A stretch of 64,000 nt of DNA from Blastococcus sp. VKM Ac-2987 (GTDB taxonomy: Bacteria; Actinomycetota; Actinomycetes; Mycobacteriales; Geodermatophilaceae). The stretch is taken from contig NZ_JAPVBG010000001.1 in the NCBI RefSeq assembly GCF_026967805.1, positions 310,001 to 374,000 of the forward strand. Reading direction: 5' to 3'. Made by a program: the position numbers and the translations under genes. Of this stretch, positions 15,096 through 23,883 are shown one piece after another. The first letter of the stretch is position 1; each line of letters starts with the position of its first letter. The notes below the pieces were generated by a model, which did not search any database, was not told the DNA's origin, and saw nothing but the letters and a program-made list of their open reading frames with translations.

Positions 15096-16724
15096 TCAGC
15101 GCGTCCAGCGGTGCAGCGACTTGCGCCCCGCGGCCTTCCAGGCGTCGTCGAAGCGGTGCTGGGACTGCTCGGACCGGACCTCCTCCAGCCCGTGGAGCCG
15201 GCCGTAGAGGAACGCCGCCTCGGTGGAGGTCGCGGCGAGCCCGCGCGTGCGCAGCCGCTCGCGGATCAGCACGGAGTCCTGGTGCTCCCCCAGCGCCTCC
15301 TGCACCGCCTCCATGGCCTCGGCGAACGCCGTGGCGTCCGCCCCGAAGGCCCGGGACACCGACTCCCCGGCGTAGCGGGCGGCCTTGGCGGTCTTGCGCG
15401 CGTCGTGCAGCAGCTCCTCCCGCTCCTCCCCGGCCGGGCGGGCGTCGGCGTCCTCCACCAGCCGGCGGACGATGGTGTAGCTCCGGCCCACCAGCCGCGG
15501 CAGCACCGTGCCCGCGCGTTCGGTGGCACGCGCGGTGAACGGCGGCGTCTCCACCAGGTCGTCGAGGCTCGCCAGCAGCCGGTGGTAGCGCTCGCCGTCG
15601 AGCTCGGCCAGCACCCGGTCGTGCGCCTCGCGGTAGGCCCGGTCGAGCTCCTCGACGACGTCCGCCGAGGTCTGGGCGCCGGCCTCCTCGTCGCCGCCCA
15701 CGGTGCCGGCGACGCGGTCACGCATCACCTCCGCGTCGCGGGCCGCGCCGAGCTCCGCGGCCAGCCACTTGAGCTCGCCGCGCAGGGGGCGGGCGACCTC
15801 GGCGTCGAACAGCGGCTTGAACGTGGTGAGGGCGCTGCGCAGCCGGCGGGTGGCGACGCGCATCTTGTGGACGCTGTCGGCGGCGTCGAGCCGGACCGGC
15901 AGGTCCTGGTTGCGGATCTGCTCCACCTGCTCGCGGATGTGCGCGAGCACGACGGCGCCGGCGTATGACTTGGCCGTCAGCTTGCCGGACCGCTTCCCGC
16001 TCTTCCCCGCCGCACCCTTGCGCCCCTTCCCCTTCCCCTTCCCCTTGCCCTTGCCCGGCGTGCCCGAGCCCCCTCCTGCGCCCGCCAGCACGTGGGCGAG
16101 CTTGGAGGAGCTGCCGGCCGACGCCAGTCCGCGCTCCCGCAGGCGCGCGTCGACCGCGTCCAGCAGCTCGGCCGCGCCCCCGGTCAGCTCGACCTCGATC
16201 TCGCGCCAGGACGTCTGCTCCCCGGCACCGTCGCCGTCGGCCGCCGTCAGGATCCGGCGCGCCGTGACCCGGTCGTCGGCCACCTCGGCGAGGACCTGAC
16301 CCGTGGCGTCGACCAGCCGGCGCACGGTCCGGTCGGTGGAGATCTCCGCGACCGCCTGGAGCACCGCTCCCCGGGTGTGCGCACGGACCATCCGCCGCAA
16401 GGTCTGCGGCACGGTGCGCCAGGCACGGCCCAGGGGCAACCGGACCTCGGAGCGGGCGCTCCCACCGGCCGGGACCTTGAGGTGCCAGCCGGCGTCGTCC
16501 CCGCCCGTCCGCCGGCGCAGCGTCAGCCCGGCGGCCGCCAGCCGGAGGTCGGCGGTGTCGAAGTAGGTGGCGTCGAGCTGCTGCTGCACGGGGTCGCCCT
16601 CGACCACCGGGCCGCCGCTGTCGACGGCCACGGCGCCGTCCAGGACGAGATCGGTCAGCGGCGGGAGCTCGAAGGCGTCGTCCGCGGAGTACTTCTTCTC
16701 GACCTCGAGGTGAACAGCAGGCAT
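15096..16724 (-). CDS. CYTH-CHAD fusion protein
   Basis: 542 residues. Residues 1-225 form a CYTH (triphosphate tunnel) domain: VHLEVEKKYSADD carries the ExExK signature, later basic and acidic tunnel residues follow. Residues 265-540 form a CHAD domain, an alpha-helical His-rich domain (VHKMRVATRRLRSALTTF, ELKWLAAELGAARDAEV, LLHDARKTAKAARYA). Family knowledge: CYTH enzymes hydrolyse triphosphate or polyphosphate, and CHAD domains bind polyphosphate. The domains are joined by an unusual Gly-Lys alternating linker (six GK units, encoded around 16018-16065), followed by more Lys/Ser. ATG at 16724 chosen over the in-frame ATG at 16757, which would add residues without family match. Confidence 0.88.
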   Translation of the reverse strand: MPAVHLEVEKKYSADDAFELPPLTDLVLDGAVAVDSGGPVVEGDPVQQQLDATYFDTADLRLAAAGLTLRRRTGGDDAGWHLKVPAGGSARSEVRLPLGRAWRTVPQTLRRMVRAHTRGAVLQAVAEISTDRTVRRLVDATGQVLAEVADDRVTARRILTAADGDGAGEQTSWREIEVELTGGAAELLDAVDARLRERGLASAGSSSKLAHVLAGAGGGSGTPGKGKGKGKGKGRKGAAGKSGKRSGKLTAKSYAGAVVLAHIREQVEQIRNQDLPVRLDAADSVHKMRVATRRLRSALTTFKPLFDAEVARPLRGELKWLAAELGAARDAEVMRDRVAGTVGGDEEAGAQTSADVVEELDRAYREAHDRVLAELDGERYHRLLASLDDLVETPPFTARATERAGTVLPRLVGRSYTIVRRLVEDADARPAGEEREELLHDARKTAKAARYAGESVSRAFGADATAFAEAMEAVQEALGEHQDSVLIRERLRTRGLAATSTEAAFLYGRLHGLEEVRSEQSQHRFDDAWKAAGRKSLHRWTR

Positions 16725-16817
16725 ACAGGAGGTGTACCGCACAAAGATGAACGGCAACCCGACCAGCCCGGTGGGCGGTGCCGCGGCCAGGGGGCGCCGC
16801 GCCCCCTGGCCGGTCGC

Positions 16818-18101
16818 TCAGCGCCTGGCCAGCTGGAACACCGAGATGGTGCCGTCGTCCTCGTTGCTGGTGAGGAGCAGGTGCCCACGCGTGACGGCGA
16901 GCAGCCCCTCGGGGGCCACGCCGGTGGGCAGCACCTGCAGCAGCTCCGGGGCACTCTCGTCGGCGAGGTCGTAGACCAGCACCGCGTCTCCTCGCTCGGA
17001 ACCGATGAAGGCGTAGGTGGTGCCGTACAGCGCGGCTACCTCCGCGCCCTCGAACTCCGCCCCCTTGTCGTCGCTGCGCCCGTCGGGGTACCGGCCGGCG
17101 GCGGCGAGGGCCTGCTCGGCGGCCGCACCGGACGCGGCGACGACGTCCCCCTCCGGGGAGAAGACCGTCCAGCCACGCCCACCGCTGGGCTCCGCGGCCA
17201 GGTCGCCCTCGTCGGCGGTGAGCAGGTTGCCCTCCGGCGTCCACTGGATCGCGTCGGGCTCGCGGGGCGCCTCGAACTGGTCGTCGAACGCGATCGTGCC
17301 GTCGTCGGAGGTGTCGGCATCGGCGCGCGTCACCGTCCCGGCCGAGAAGGACCCCACGACGGTCCGGGTCCGGAGGTCGACCAGGGCGACGGCGTTGTTC
17401 TCCTGCAGCGTCACCGCCGCGACGCCCCTGCGGTCGATGTCGACGTACTCCGGCTCGGGGTCCTCCGGGTGGAGCGCCCCGTCGAGCCCGGTCAGCTCCA
17501 CCCGGTCGACCGTCCACCGCTCCGGCGCGCCCTTCAGGTCGACGACGGCCAGGAAACCGGCGGGCGCCTGCGGCAGGCCGCCCTCCACGCCGCCGACCTC
17601 GACGTCCTCGTCGCGCTGGTTCTCGATCGCCACGGCCGCCACCGCCCCGTGGGGGGCGAGGGCGATCGAGTCGGGCTGCCCGCCCAGGTCGATGGTCCGG
17701 ACGACCGCGTGGGTGCGCAGGTCGATGACGGCCAGCTCCCCCGACGGCGCGTCGAACGAGGTGCTGGTGTCCACGACGGCGAGGGCGTGGCGCCCGTCCC
17801 TGGTGACGGTCACCGACGTGGGCTCCCCGTCCACCGGCACGCTGCCGATCGCCCGGGGCGCCGCGGGCCTGGTCAGGTCCACCAGCCCGACCTCGCCGGT
17901 GGCCGAGTCGGTGTAGAGGAGCGTCCGGCCGTCGGGGGTCACCGCGAGGATCTCGGCGACCTCCCCGCTCACCTCGAAAGTGGCCAGCTCGGCGAAGGCC
18001 GGCGCGGGCGCCGGCTCCGCACCGGCCGGGGCGACGGTTGCGGCGAGGACCAGGGCGGCCGCGGGGAACGTGCAGCTGAGCAGCCGGGCGCGGGATGGCA
18101 C
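16818..18101 (-). CDS. Secreted beta-propeller protein (choice-of-anchor I/PhoX-like)
   Basis: 427 residues with a clear signal peptide (about 1-28, ending VAPAGAEPA). The remainder is made of repeated propeller blades: ILAVTPDGRTLLYTDSATGE, VTVTRDGRHALAVVD, GELAVIDLRTHAVVRTIDLG, and so on. PEYVDIDRRGVAAVTLQENN and AIQWTPEGNLLTADEGD are typical of the choice-of-anchor I/PhoX-like propeller group. No catalytic residues can be assigned. It would be secreted or bound outside the membrane; the role is unknown. Stands alone, downstream of the CYTH-CHAD gene's promoter region, on the minus strand. Confidence 0.7.
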   Translation of the reverse strand: MPSRARLLSCTFPAAALVLAATVAPAGAEPAPAPAFAELATFEVSGEVAEILAVTPDGRTLLYTDSATGEVGLVDLTRPAAPRAIGSVPVDGEPTSVTVTRDGRHALAVVDTSTSFDAPSGELAVIDLRTHAVVRTIDLGGQPDSIALAPHGAVAAVAIENQRDEDVEVGGVEGGLPQAPAGFLAVVDLKGAPERWTVDRVELTGLDGALHPEDPEPEYVDIDRRGVAAVTLQENNAVALVDLRTRTVVGSFSAGTVTRADADTSDDGTIAFDDQFEAPREPDAIQWTPEGNLLTADEGDLAAEPSGGRGWTVFSPEGDVVAASGAAAEQALAAAGRYPDGRSDDKGAEFEGAEVAALYGTTYAFIGSERGDAVLVYDLADESAPELLQVLPTGVAPEGLLAVTRGHLLLTSNEDDGTISVFQLARR

Positions 18102-18223
18102 AGGAGGGCTCCAGGGGTAGCGGGACAGGTGGTCCCGACCCTGGTCAGCGAAGGCGACGCCGCGGCAGCCGCCGGGCCAACCGCAGGTGACCGGCGCGCG
18201 ACCAGCTGGGCGGCCCGTGCGAC

Positions 18224-18265
18224 GACGAGCGCCCCCTGCCCGGACCCGGGCAGGGGGCGCTCGTC
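18224..18265 (-). terminator. Strong hairpin terminator after the LysM gene
   Basis: Arms 18224-18243 and 18246-18265 are perfect reverse complements (20 bases each; the innermost pairs must open to form the loop). It lies 38 bases beyond the stop codon of the LysM gene (minus strand). No U-tract follows. Confidence 0.7.
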
Positions 18266-18302
18266 ATCGGTGGTGGGGCCCGCCGGTGGCCCCGTCGGCC
18301 GG

Positions 18303-19217
18303 TTACCCGGCGACGAAGGCCACGTGCGGGTGGTCCATGTGGTTGGCCGTGGGCGATCCACGGTCCTCCATGGCCTGCCACGCCCAACCGGTCCACGCAC
18401 CGGCGATGCGCTGCTCCCAGATCACGTAGTCCACGCCGAGCCGTGCCGCGTTGTCGATCGCGTACTGGGCGACGGCGTCGCCCGCGGCCGAGTCGTCGTA
18501 CACCATGAAGTCCGCCGCGCGACCCTGGGTGGGGCTGTGGCCGGGGCGGGTGAGCACCGTGCCGATCGCGAACTGCTGGGCGATCTCCTGGACGGCTGGG
18601 CGGACATGGGGGTCCCAGGCGGCGTAGGCCTCGGACGTCGCAGCGGGCGCCGGGGCCGGGGCGGGCGCCGGGGCCGGGGCCGGGGCCGGGGCGGCCCGGT
18701 CCGACCGGCTGGCGCGCTCGGGCACCGCTCCCCCGCCGCTCACGGCGAGGACCTGACCCACGCGCAGCACGTTGGCGTTCGGGCCGATGACGGCGAGGTT
18801 CAGGGCGTGCAGGTCCTGCCAGGTGGTGCCGTGGCGAGCCGCGATCCCGGCCAGCGTGTCCCCGGCGACCACGACGTAGGTACCCGCCGTGCTGGGTGCC
18901 GCTGCCGGTGCCGCCGGTGCGGCGCCACCGATGGTGAGCACCTGCCCGACGCGCAGCAGGTTCGGGTCGGCGCCGATCGTGGCGAGGTTGGCCTCGTAGA
19001 CGTCGCGCCACGAGACGCCGTGGGCGGTCGCGAGCTTGCCGAGGGTGTCGCCGGACTGGACGGTGTGCTCGCCGGTGTGCGCCGCCGCGGGGCCGATGGC
19101 CCCCAGGGTGACGGCCGACGCTGCCGCGAGGACCACGGCCGGGTAGGCCACGGCCGTCATGGCGCGGTTGCGGGTGGGACGACGGTGTCGACCCACGGTG
19201 CGGTGGCTGGTGCGCAT
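18303..19217 (-). CDS. Secreted double-LysM cell wall protein
   Basis: 304 residues: signal peptide (about 1-46, ending AAAHTGE), LysM 1 (HTVQSGDTLGKLATAHGVSW to LLRVGQVLTIGG), LysM 2 (YVVVAGDTLAGIAARHGTTW to VLRVGQVLAVSG), an Ala-Pro repeat linker, and a C-terminal domain of about 95 residues (DPHVRPAVQEIAQQFAIGTV, then GRAADFMVY, VDYVIWEQRIAGAW, ending HMDHPHVAFV) similar to the ARB_07466-type domain with conserved His residues. It likely binds peptidoglycan and may act on the wall. It is controlled by the c-di-AMP riboswitch immediately upstream. No NlpC/P60 or RPF domain is seen. Confidence 0.85.
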   Translation of the reverse strand: MRTSHRTVGRHRRPTRNRAMTAVAYPAVVLAAASAVTLGAIGPAAAHTGEHTVQSGDTLGKLATAHGVSWRDVYEANLATIGADPNLLRVGQVLTIGGAAPAAPAAAPSTAGTYVVVAGDTLAGIAARHGTTWQDLHALNLAVIGPNANVLRVGQVLAVSGGGAVPERASRSDRAAPAPAPAPAPAPAPAPAATSEAYAAWDPHVRPAVQEIAQQFAIGTVLTRPGHSPTQGRAADFMVYDDSAAGDAVAQYAIDNAARLGVDYVIWEQRIAGAWTGWAWQAMEDRGSPTANHMDHPHVAFVAG

Positions 19218-19234
19218 GGAGATATGAGCCTCTC

Positions 19235-19392
19235 GCCGCCTGCGGAGTTAGCTGTCGGGTTCGGGCGAGAGCTGCCCGGCCGCATGCGCGGCTTCACCCC
19301 GAGGTCCCGGAGGGCCACTGAACGGTGGGTCCCCCGCGCCTGCCCGTCGTGTCGACGCGTCCGGTTGGCCGTGGGCAGGTTCGGCGGGCGGC
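19235..19392 (-). promoter_or_regulatory. ydaO/yuaA-type c-di-AMP riboswitch
   Basis: On the minus strand the leader of the LysM gene contains the conserved ydaO segments in order: GGGGGACCCAC (plus 19325-19335), CGGGGTGAAGCC (19290-19301) and CCCGACAGCTAAC (19247-19259). The outer stem P1 can be formed by 19387-19392 pairing with 19235-19240, and a 7-bp internal stem closes the early arm. Established: this class binds c-di-AMP and usually represses wall-remodelling genes (rpf, LysM, NlpC) in actinobacteria. P1 ends about 18 bases before the ATG, so a GAGAGG ribosome binding site at its edge could be sequestered. Confidence 0.9.
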
Positions 19393-19678
19393 CATCCGGG
19401 CCCGCCGATCAGCGGACGAGGGGAACGGTAAACAGCCCGGCGGTGACCCAGGAGATCGTTCCCGACCTTTTCTCGGATCCTCCGCGTCGCCGCACGCGGA
19501 GTCACGAGCCATGCGCGCAGCGCCGCGTTTCACCCGTTCGGGTGACCGCACAGCCGTCGCGGACGGGCAGCGCGGGGCAGCATGAGACCGATCGGGGCCG
19601 GATACGGTGGCGCATGGCGACGTTGCCGGACGCGGCTCGGCGAACGGGACCGCCGATCGATCACGCGGAGGCGAGCAG
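19393..19678. other. Intergenic region upstream of riboswitch and SDR gene
   Basis: 286 bases without a supported gene. It must hold the promoter of the riboswitch-controlled LysM transcript (minus) and that of the SDR gene (plus). A run with lower GC (about 19460-19480) is the only local composition change. No convincing -35/-10 pair was identified. Confidence 0.4.
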
Positions 19679-20467
19679 GTGACGTCCGACCGGCGGCTGC
19701 ACGGACGCGCCGTCCTCGTGACCGGCGCCGGCCGCCGCATCGCCATCGGTGCTGCCGTCGCCCGCCGGCTCGCCGCCGACGGCGCCGCCGTCCTGGTGCA
19801 CTCCTGGTCTCCCCACGACGCCGAACAGCCCTGGGGCGCGGATCCGGACGGTCCGGCGGCTCTCGTCGAGGAGATCCGCGCCGACGGGGGCCGGGCGGCG
19901 CACGTGTCCGCCGACCTCGCCGACCCCGAGGCGCCGGCGGAGCTGGTCGCGGCCGCCAGGAAGGCGTTCGGGCACCTGGACGTCGTGGTGGCCAACCACG
20001 CGCGGAGCAGCATGCAGGACCTGGAACGGCTGACGGCCACCGAGATCGATCTCAGCTACGCGGTGAACACCCGCGCCACCATGCTCCTCGTGCAGGCCTA
20101 CGCCGCCCTGCACGACGGCCGTCCGGGTGGTCGGGTCGTGCTGTTCACCTCGGGGCAGTACCACGGGGCGATGCCGGCCGAGCTGCCCTACATCGCCTCC
20201 AAGGGTGCGCTGCACGAGCTGACGCCCAGCCTCGCGGTGCACCTGGCACCCCGCGGTATCACGGTCAACTGCGTCGACCCCGGGCCCAACGACACCGGGT
20301 ACGCCGACGAAGCCACCCACGCGGCCGTGGTCGCCCGGAACCCCGGAGGACGCTGGAGCACCCCGGCGGACACCGCGAAGCTGGTCGCCTGGCTGGTCAG
20401 CGACGAAGCCGACTGGGTCACCGGCCAGACCATCGCCTCCGACGGGGGCTGGTCCGCCGTCGGATGA
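19679..20467 (+). CDS. SDR family oxidoreductase
   Basis: 262 residues with a Rossmann fold. The nucleotide-binding turn is VTGAGRRIAIGAAVA, a variant of the TGxxxGxG motif; the active site has Tyr171 and Lys175 in YIASKGA; NCVDPGPNDTGYAD follows, and the C-terminal WVTGQTIASDGGW is the standard SDR ending. Substrate unknown; the motif variants resemble FabG-like 3-oxoacyl reductases. The GTG at 19679 is supported by GCGGAGGCG upstream; the frame stays open to 19607 without matching residues. Confidence 0.85.
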   Translation: MTSDRRLHGRAVLVTGAGRRIAIGAAVARRLAADGAAVLVHSWSPHDAEQPWGADPDGPAALVEEIRADGGRAAHVSADLADPEAPAELVAAARKAFGHLDVVVANHARSSMQDLERLTATEIDLSYAVNTRATMLLVQAYAALHDGRPGGRVVLFTSGQYHGAMPAELPYIASKGALHELTPSLAVHLAPRGITVNCVDPGPNDTGYADEATHAAVVARNPGGRWSTPADTAKLVAWLVSDEADWVTGQTIASDGGWSAVG

Positions 20468-20537
20468 CCGGCCCCGCCGACCCCGCCGGACTGCCGCCGA
20501 CCGCTGACCCACCGGGCCCGGGTCGGCGGGAGGCGAC

Positions 20538-20942
20538 GGACGAGTCGGCCTGTACGCCGGGTTCTGTCCACGGGTGCCTTGCGGCCTCCCGATGGGCGGT
20601 CATCCATCTAGGCCTGCCGTTGCCGGCAGGCTCCAGCGGTCTACCCGCAGGCTCGGGCGGGCCGCCCTCGAACGCCTGCGCGGAACGGCGGCGGACCGCC
20701 GTCCCTTCTTGACCTAGCTCCGGGTGGGGTTTACCGAGCCACGCCGGTCACCCGGCGTGCTGGTGGTCTCTTACACCACCGTTTCACCCTTACCAGCGCA
20801 CGCGCCGGCGGTCTGTTTTCTGTGGCACTGTCCCGCGGGTCACCCCGGGTCGCCGTTAACGACCACCCTGCCCTGTGGAGCCCGGACGTTCCTCGGCGAC
20901 GGGGTCTCCCCCGCCGACGCGACCGCCCAGCCGACTCGTCCG
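20538..20942 (-). ncRNA. rnpB: RNase P RNA (type A)
   Basis: On the minus strand the conserved core is readable: GAGGAACGTCCGGGCTCC (plus 20877-20894, the 5' P4 segment), ACAGTGCCACAGAAA (20817-20831), and near the 3' end GACAGAACCCGGC. The 5' and 3' ends (GACGAGTCGGC... and ...GCCGACTCGTC) pair to form P1. It is the catalytic RNA that trims the 5' ends of tRNAs. Ends are set by the P1 stem and may be off by a few bases. Confidence 0.95.
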
Positions 20943-21067
20943 TCGTGCCGGGAAGTCTAGGCGGTGGTCGGCGCTCCGGCGTCGGCGGCTGCACCGCGCC
21001 GTGGTGGTCGTTCCGCCCCGTCACGCGTGCAGCCGGAAGTGTCGTACCCCCTGCCTAGCCTGCGGGT

Positions 21068-22645
21068 ATGTCGTCGGGTGGCGGGTTCGCGGTCGGGGTG
21101 ACCGTGGTGCCCGTGGACCAGGCGCCCGCGCCGTGGGAGCCGGCCGATCCGGAGCCGGCCCGGTGGGACGACCCGCTGGGTGAGCTGCTGCCGCCCCGGC
21201 GGAGCGCGGCGGAGGCGACCGCGCTGCTGCAGCAGATCGTGGTGGCCGAGGCGAAGCTGGCGGCGCTGCGCGCGGAGCTGGTGATGGACCTGGCCGCGGC
21301 GCGCCCGGCGCCCGCCGATCCGCCGCGCGGTGCGGAGACCACCGGTGAGGTGGGGCCGGCCGGGGTGAGCGAGTTCCTGCCCGACGAGCTGGCCATGATC
21401 CACAACTGCAGCCGGGCGGCGGCGGTCACGCTGCTCGAGCACGCCCAGGTGCTGACCACGCTGCTGCCGGCCACCTACGGGCAGCTGCGGCAGGGGCGGC
21501 TGGACTGGCCCCGGGCCCGGGCGGTGGCCGCGGAGGTGGCCGCGACCGGGCGGGAGACCGACCCGGTGGTGATCGCCGGGATGGAGGCGGTGGTGCTGCC
21601 GTGCTCTGCCGAGCTGTCGGTACGCCGGCTGCGCGGATCCGTGCGGGCCGGCCTGCTGGCCCGCGATGCGGCCGCGGCGGACCGACGGCGGCAGCGGGCC
21701 CGGCAGGCGGCGGACGTGACGGTGCGGCCGGTCGGGGACGGGATGAGCGAGCTGCGCGCCCTGCTGCCGCACCCGGAGGCACGCGCCTGTCGAGACGCGG
21801 TGGACCAGCACGCGCGGGCGGCCAAGGAGGCCGGGGACCCCCGGCCGATCGGCATGCTGCGGGCGGGTGCGCTCGCCGACCTCGTCCTGCAGCCCTGGCA
21901 GGACCGGCCGGCGGTGACCGCGCAGCTGACCGTGGTCGCCCCGCTCGACGCGCTCACCCCCGGCCCGCCCCTCACCGCCGGCGCTCCGCGACCGGCCGCG
22001 TCCGCCCGGCCCGGTGCAGCGGCACCGGTGGCCCACGTGGACGGGGAGCCGATCACCGCGACCCACCTGCGCGAGCTGCTCGCCCAGCTCGACGCCCTGG
22101 ACGTGCACGCGCCGCCCGGCGGCACCCTGGACATCGCGATCACCGGCTCCACCGGCGCCCTGCTGGCCGTCATCGGCCGCCGTGAACTGGCACGGCTGGC
22201 CGCCACCGGCTGCCCCGAGCACCCCGCCGATCCCGAGCACCCCCACCGGCGCTGCGCCTGCCCGCTGCTGGGGAGGCCCGGTCCGGTCGACCGGTACCGC
22301 CCCTCGGCCGCCCAGCAGCGGTTCCTCCGCGTGCGCGACCGCAGCTGCTGGCATCCCGGCTGCAGCGTGCGTGCCGGCTGGGCCGACCTCGACCACGTCG
22401 TCGCCCACGCCGACGGCGGGGAGACCGCCTGCGAGAACCTCTGCTGCCTGTGCCGCCGCCACCACCGGCTCAAGACCTTCGCACCGGGTTGGCGGCACAC
22501 CGTCAGCGAAGACGGGGTGCTCACCGTCATCACCCCCAGCGGCGTCACCCGGGTGAGCCGACCACCGGGCCACCGGGTGATCACCGAGCGGCCGCAGCCA
22601 CCGCCGCCCCTGCCCGATCCGGATGCCGACCCGCCGCCGTTCTGA
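21068..22645 (+). CDS. DUF222/13E12-type HNH endonuclease family protein
   Basis: 525 residues. The N-terminal two thirds is the DUF222 helical region (EATALLQQIVVAEAKLAALR, ... LAMIHNCSRAAAVTLLEHAQ, ... VRAGLLARDAAAADRRRQRA), and the C-terminal end is an HNH nuclease motif: CWHPGCSVRAGWADLDHVVA then CENLCCLCRRHHRLKT, with the His-Asn-His and two Cys pairs visible. These proteins exist as multicopy families in actinobacteria (the REP13E12 family in mycobacteria). Role unresolved; may be mobile. The ATG at 21068 has a -10-like TAGCCT ending six bases before it, which suggests a leaderless transcript. Confidence 0.88.
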   Translation: MSSGGGFAVGVTVVPVDQAPAPWEPADPEPARWDDPLGELLPPRRSAAEATALLQQIVVAEAKLAALRAELVMDLAAARPAPADPPRGAETTGEVGPAGVSEFLPDELAMIHNCSRAAAVTLLEHAQVLTTLLPATYGQLRQGRLDWPRARAVAAEVAATGRETDPVVIAGMEAVVLPCSAELSVRRLRGSVRAGLLARDAAAADRRRQRARQAADVTVRPVGDGMSELRALLPHPEARACRDAVDQHARAAKEAGDPRPIGMLRAGALADLVLQPWQDRPAVTAQLTVVAPLDALTPGPPLTAGAPRPAASARPGAAAPVAHVDGEPITATHLRELLAQLDALDVHAPPGGTLDIAITGSTGALLAVIGRRELARLAATGCPEHPADPEHPHRRCACPLLGRPGPVDRYRPSAAQQRFLRVRDRSCWHPGCSVRAGWADLDHVVAHADGGETACENLCCLCRRHHRLKTFAPGWRHTVSEDGVLTVITPSGVTRVSRPPGHRVITERPQPPPPLPDPDADPPPF

Positions 22646-22679
22646 CCCATTCGGTCAGCAGCGGGGGCGGCCGTACCAC

Positions 22680-23396
22680 CTATCCCCAGTAGAGCCGGAA
22701 GCCCACCCGGCGGCGGCCGTCCTCGGTGAGCGTCGACATGTCCACCACCTGGCGGGCCTGGTCCTCGACCGGCTCGTCGGAGAGCAGCTCCAGGTAGCGG
22801 CGGTGCTCCGTCAGCGAGGCGACGGCGAGCTCCACCGCGTCGCTGACGTCCACCTCGTGCGGCGGGTCGGTCAGCTCGCCGACGGCGATGTACTGGACGC
22901 CGCTCCAGCGCTCCTCGGCCAGGTCCGGGAAGATCCACTCGTTGCCCGCGTCGGCGACGGCATCGAGCACGGACTGGCCGAGCGCCTGGTGATCGGCGGA
23001 GTTGAGGTACGCCGGTGACACACCGGGCGGGGTCCACGTGGGCCCGAAGTAGCCGGTGACGACGAGCTCCGGGCGGTGCCGCCGGATCGCCGCGGCCAGG
23101 TCCCGCCGCAGCTCGGGCCCGGCCACGAGGGTCCCGTCGCGGTGGTCGAGGAACTCCACCTCGCGCACGCCCACGACGGCTGCCGAGCGCCGTTCCTCGT
23201 CCTCCCGCAGCGGCCCCGCCTCCGCCGGCGGCACCCCGGCCATCCCCGCCTCGCCCCGGGTCGCCAGGAGGTAGTGCACCTCCTTGCCGGCCGCCGTCCA
23301 CACGGCGACGGCGGCGGCGAGGCCGTACTCGATGTCGTCGGGGTGGGCGGCGACGACCAGGGCGCGCTGCCAGTCGTCGGGCATGGGCGAAGGCAT
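22680..23396 (-). CDS. PIG-L family deacetylase
   Basis: 238 residues. The Zn-binding AHPDD motif is at residues 17-21 (VVAAHPDDIEYGLAAAV), and later conserved pieces are LLATRGEAG, REVEFLDHRDGTL and the NSADHQALG box with the third metal ligand His. The family includes N-acetylglucosaminyl deacetylases such as MshB (mycothiol) and Mca; which one applies is not decidable here. Convergent with the HNH gene (34 bases apart). Confidence 0.88.
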   Translation of the reverse strand: MPSPMPDDWQRALVVAAHPDDIEYGLAAAVAVWTAAGKEVHYLLATRGEAGMAGVPPAEAGPLREDEERRSAAVVGVREVEFLDHRDGTLVAGPELRRDLAAAIRRHRPELVVTGYFGPTWTPPGVSPAYLNSADHQALGQSVLDAVADAGNEWIFPDLAEERWSGVQYIAVGELTDPPHEVDVSDAVELAVASLTEHRRYLELLSDEPVEDQARQVVDMSTLTEDGRRRVGFRLYWG

Positions 23397-23499
23397 GCCC
23401 GCAGTGTGCCCCGGCCCGCGTCCGCGCGGTCGTCCTCGCGGTGCGGCAGCGGTTCCCGGCGTCGACCGAGGACGGCGACCGCGCGGTGCGGACGGCGGA

Positions 23500-23859
23500 T
23501 CAGCCGCCCCGGGCCACCCGGAGGGCCGCCTGCAGCATGGGCACCTGGAAGGGGATACGCGCCGCGGCCACCGCCAGCTCGACCGGGGACCGCCGGGTGA
23601 CCCGCAGCGTCTGCAGGTGCGCCGGCAGCACGCCGACCAGGAGCCCGACCGCCGCCCAGCCGCCGGCCCGCCGCGTCGCGGGGACCGCGAGCAGCGCCGC
23701 GGTGGCCAGCTCGACGACGCCGCTGCCGATCACCCACGGCCGGGCCGGGCCGAGCTCCGGCGGGATCATCCAGTCGTAGACCTGCGGCCGCACCAGGTGG
23801 AACACCCCGGCGCCGGTCATCCCGGCCGCCATCCCCAGCGCTCGCGTCTCTGCCCGCAT
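23500..23859 (-). CDS. DoxX-like membrane protein
   Basis: 119 residues, four TM segments. The opening GMAAGMTGAGVFHLVRPQVY and the GVVELATAALLAVPATRR region are typical of DoxX/DUF4267-like four-helix proteins, function usually unknown (linked to thiol or oxidative metabolism in some bacteria). The ATG at 23859 is divergent from the TauE-like gene, whose GTG lies only 24 bases away, so both promoters must overlap. The open frame continues upstream to 24396 antisense to that gene and is not coding. Confidence 0.7.
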   Translation of the reverse strand: MRAETRALGMAAGMTGAGVFHLVRPQVYDWMIPPELGPARPWVIGSGVVELATAALLAVPATRRAGGWAAVGLLVGVLPAHLQTLRVTRRSPVELAVAAARIPFQVPMLQAALRVARGG

Positions 23860-23883
23860 GTGCCCACCGTAAGGTTCCCCGTC

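Noticed and set aside
16092-19682. A 1196-codon open frame on the plus strand
   Set aside because: It runs antisense through the CYTH-CHAD, propeller and LysM genes, has no domain and is Gly/Arg/Pro-rich, as expected from a shadow frame in very GC-rich DNA.
22680-23396. Calling the PIG-L deacetylase MshB
   Set aside because: The AHPDD motif is shared by several mycothiol and antibiotic-related deacetylases; no distinguishing feature or neighbour supports MshB.
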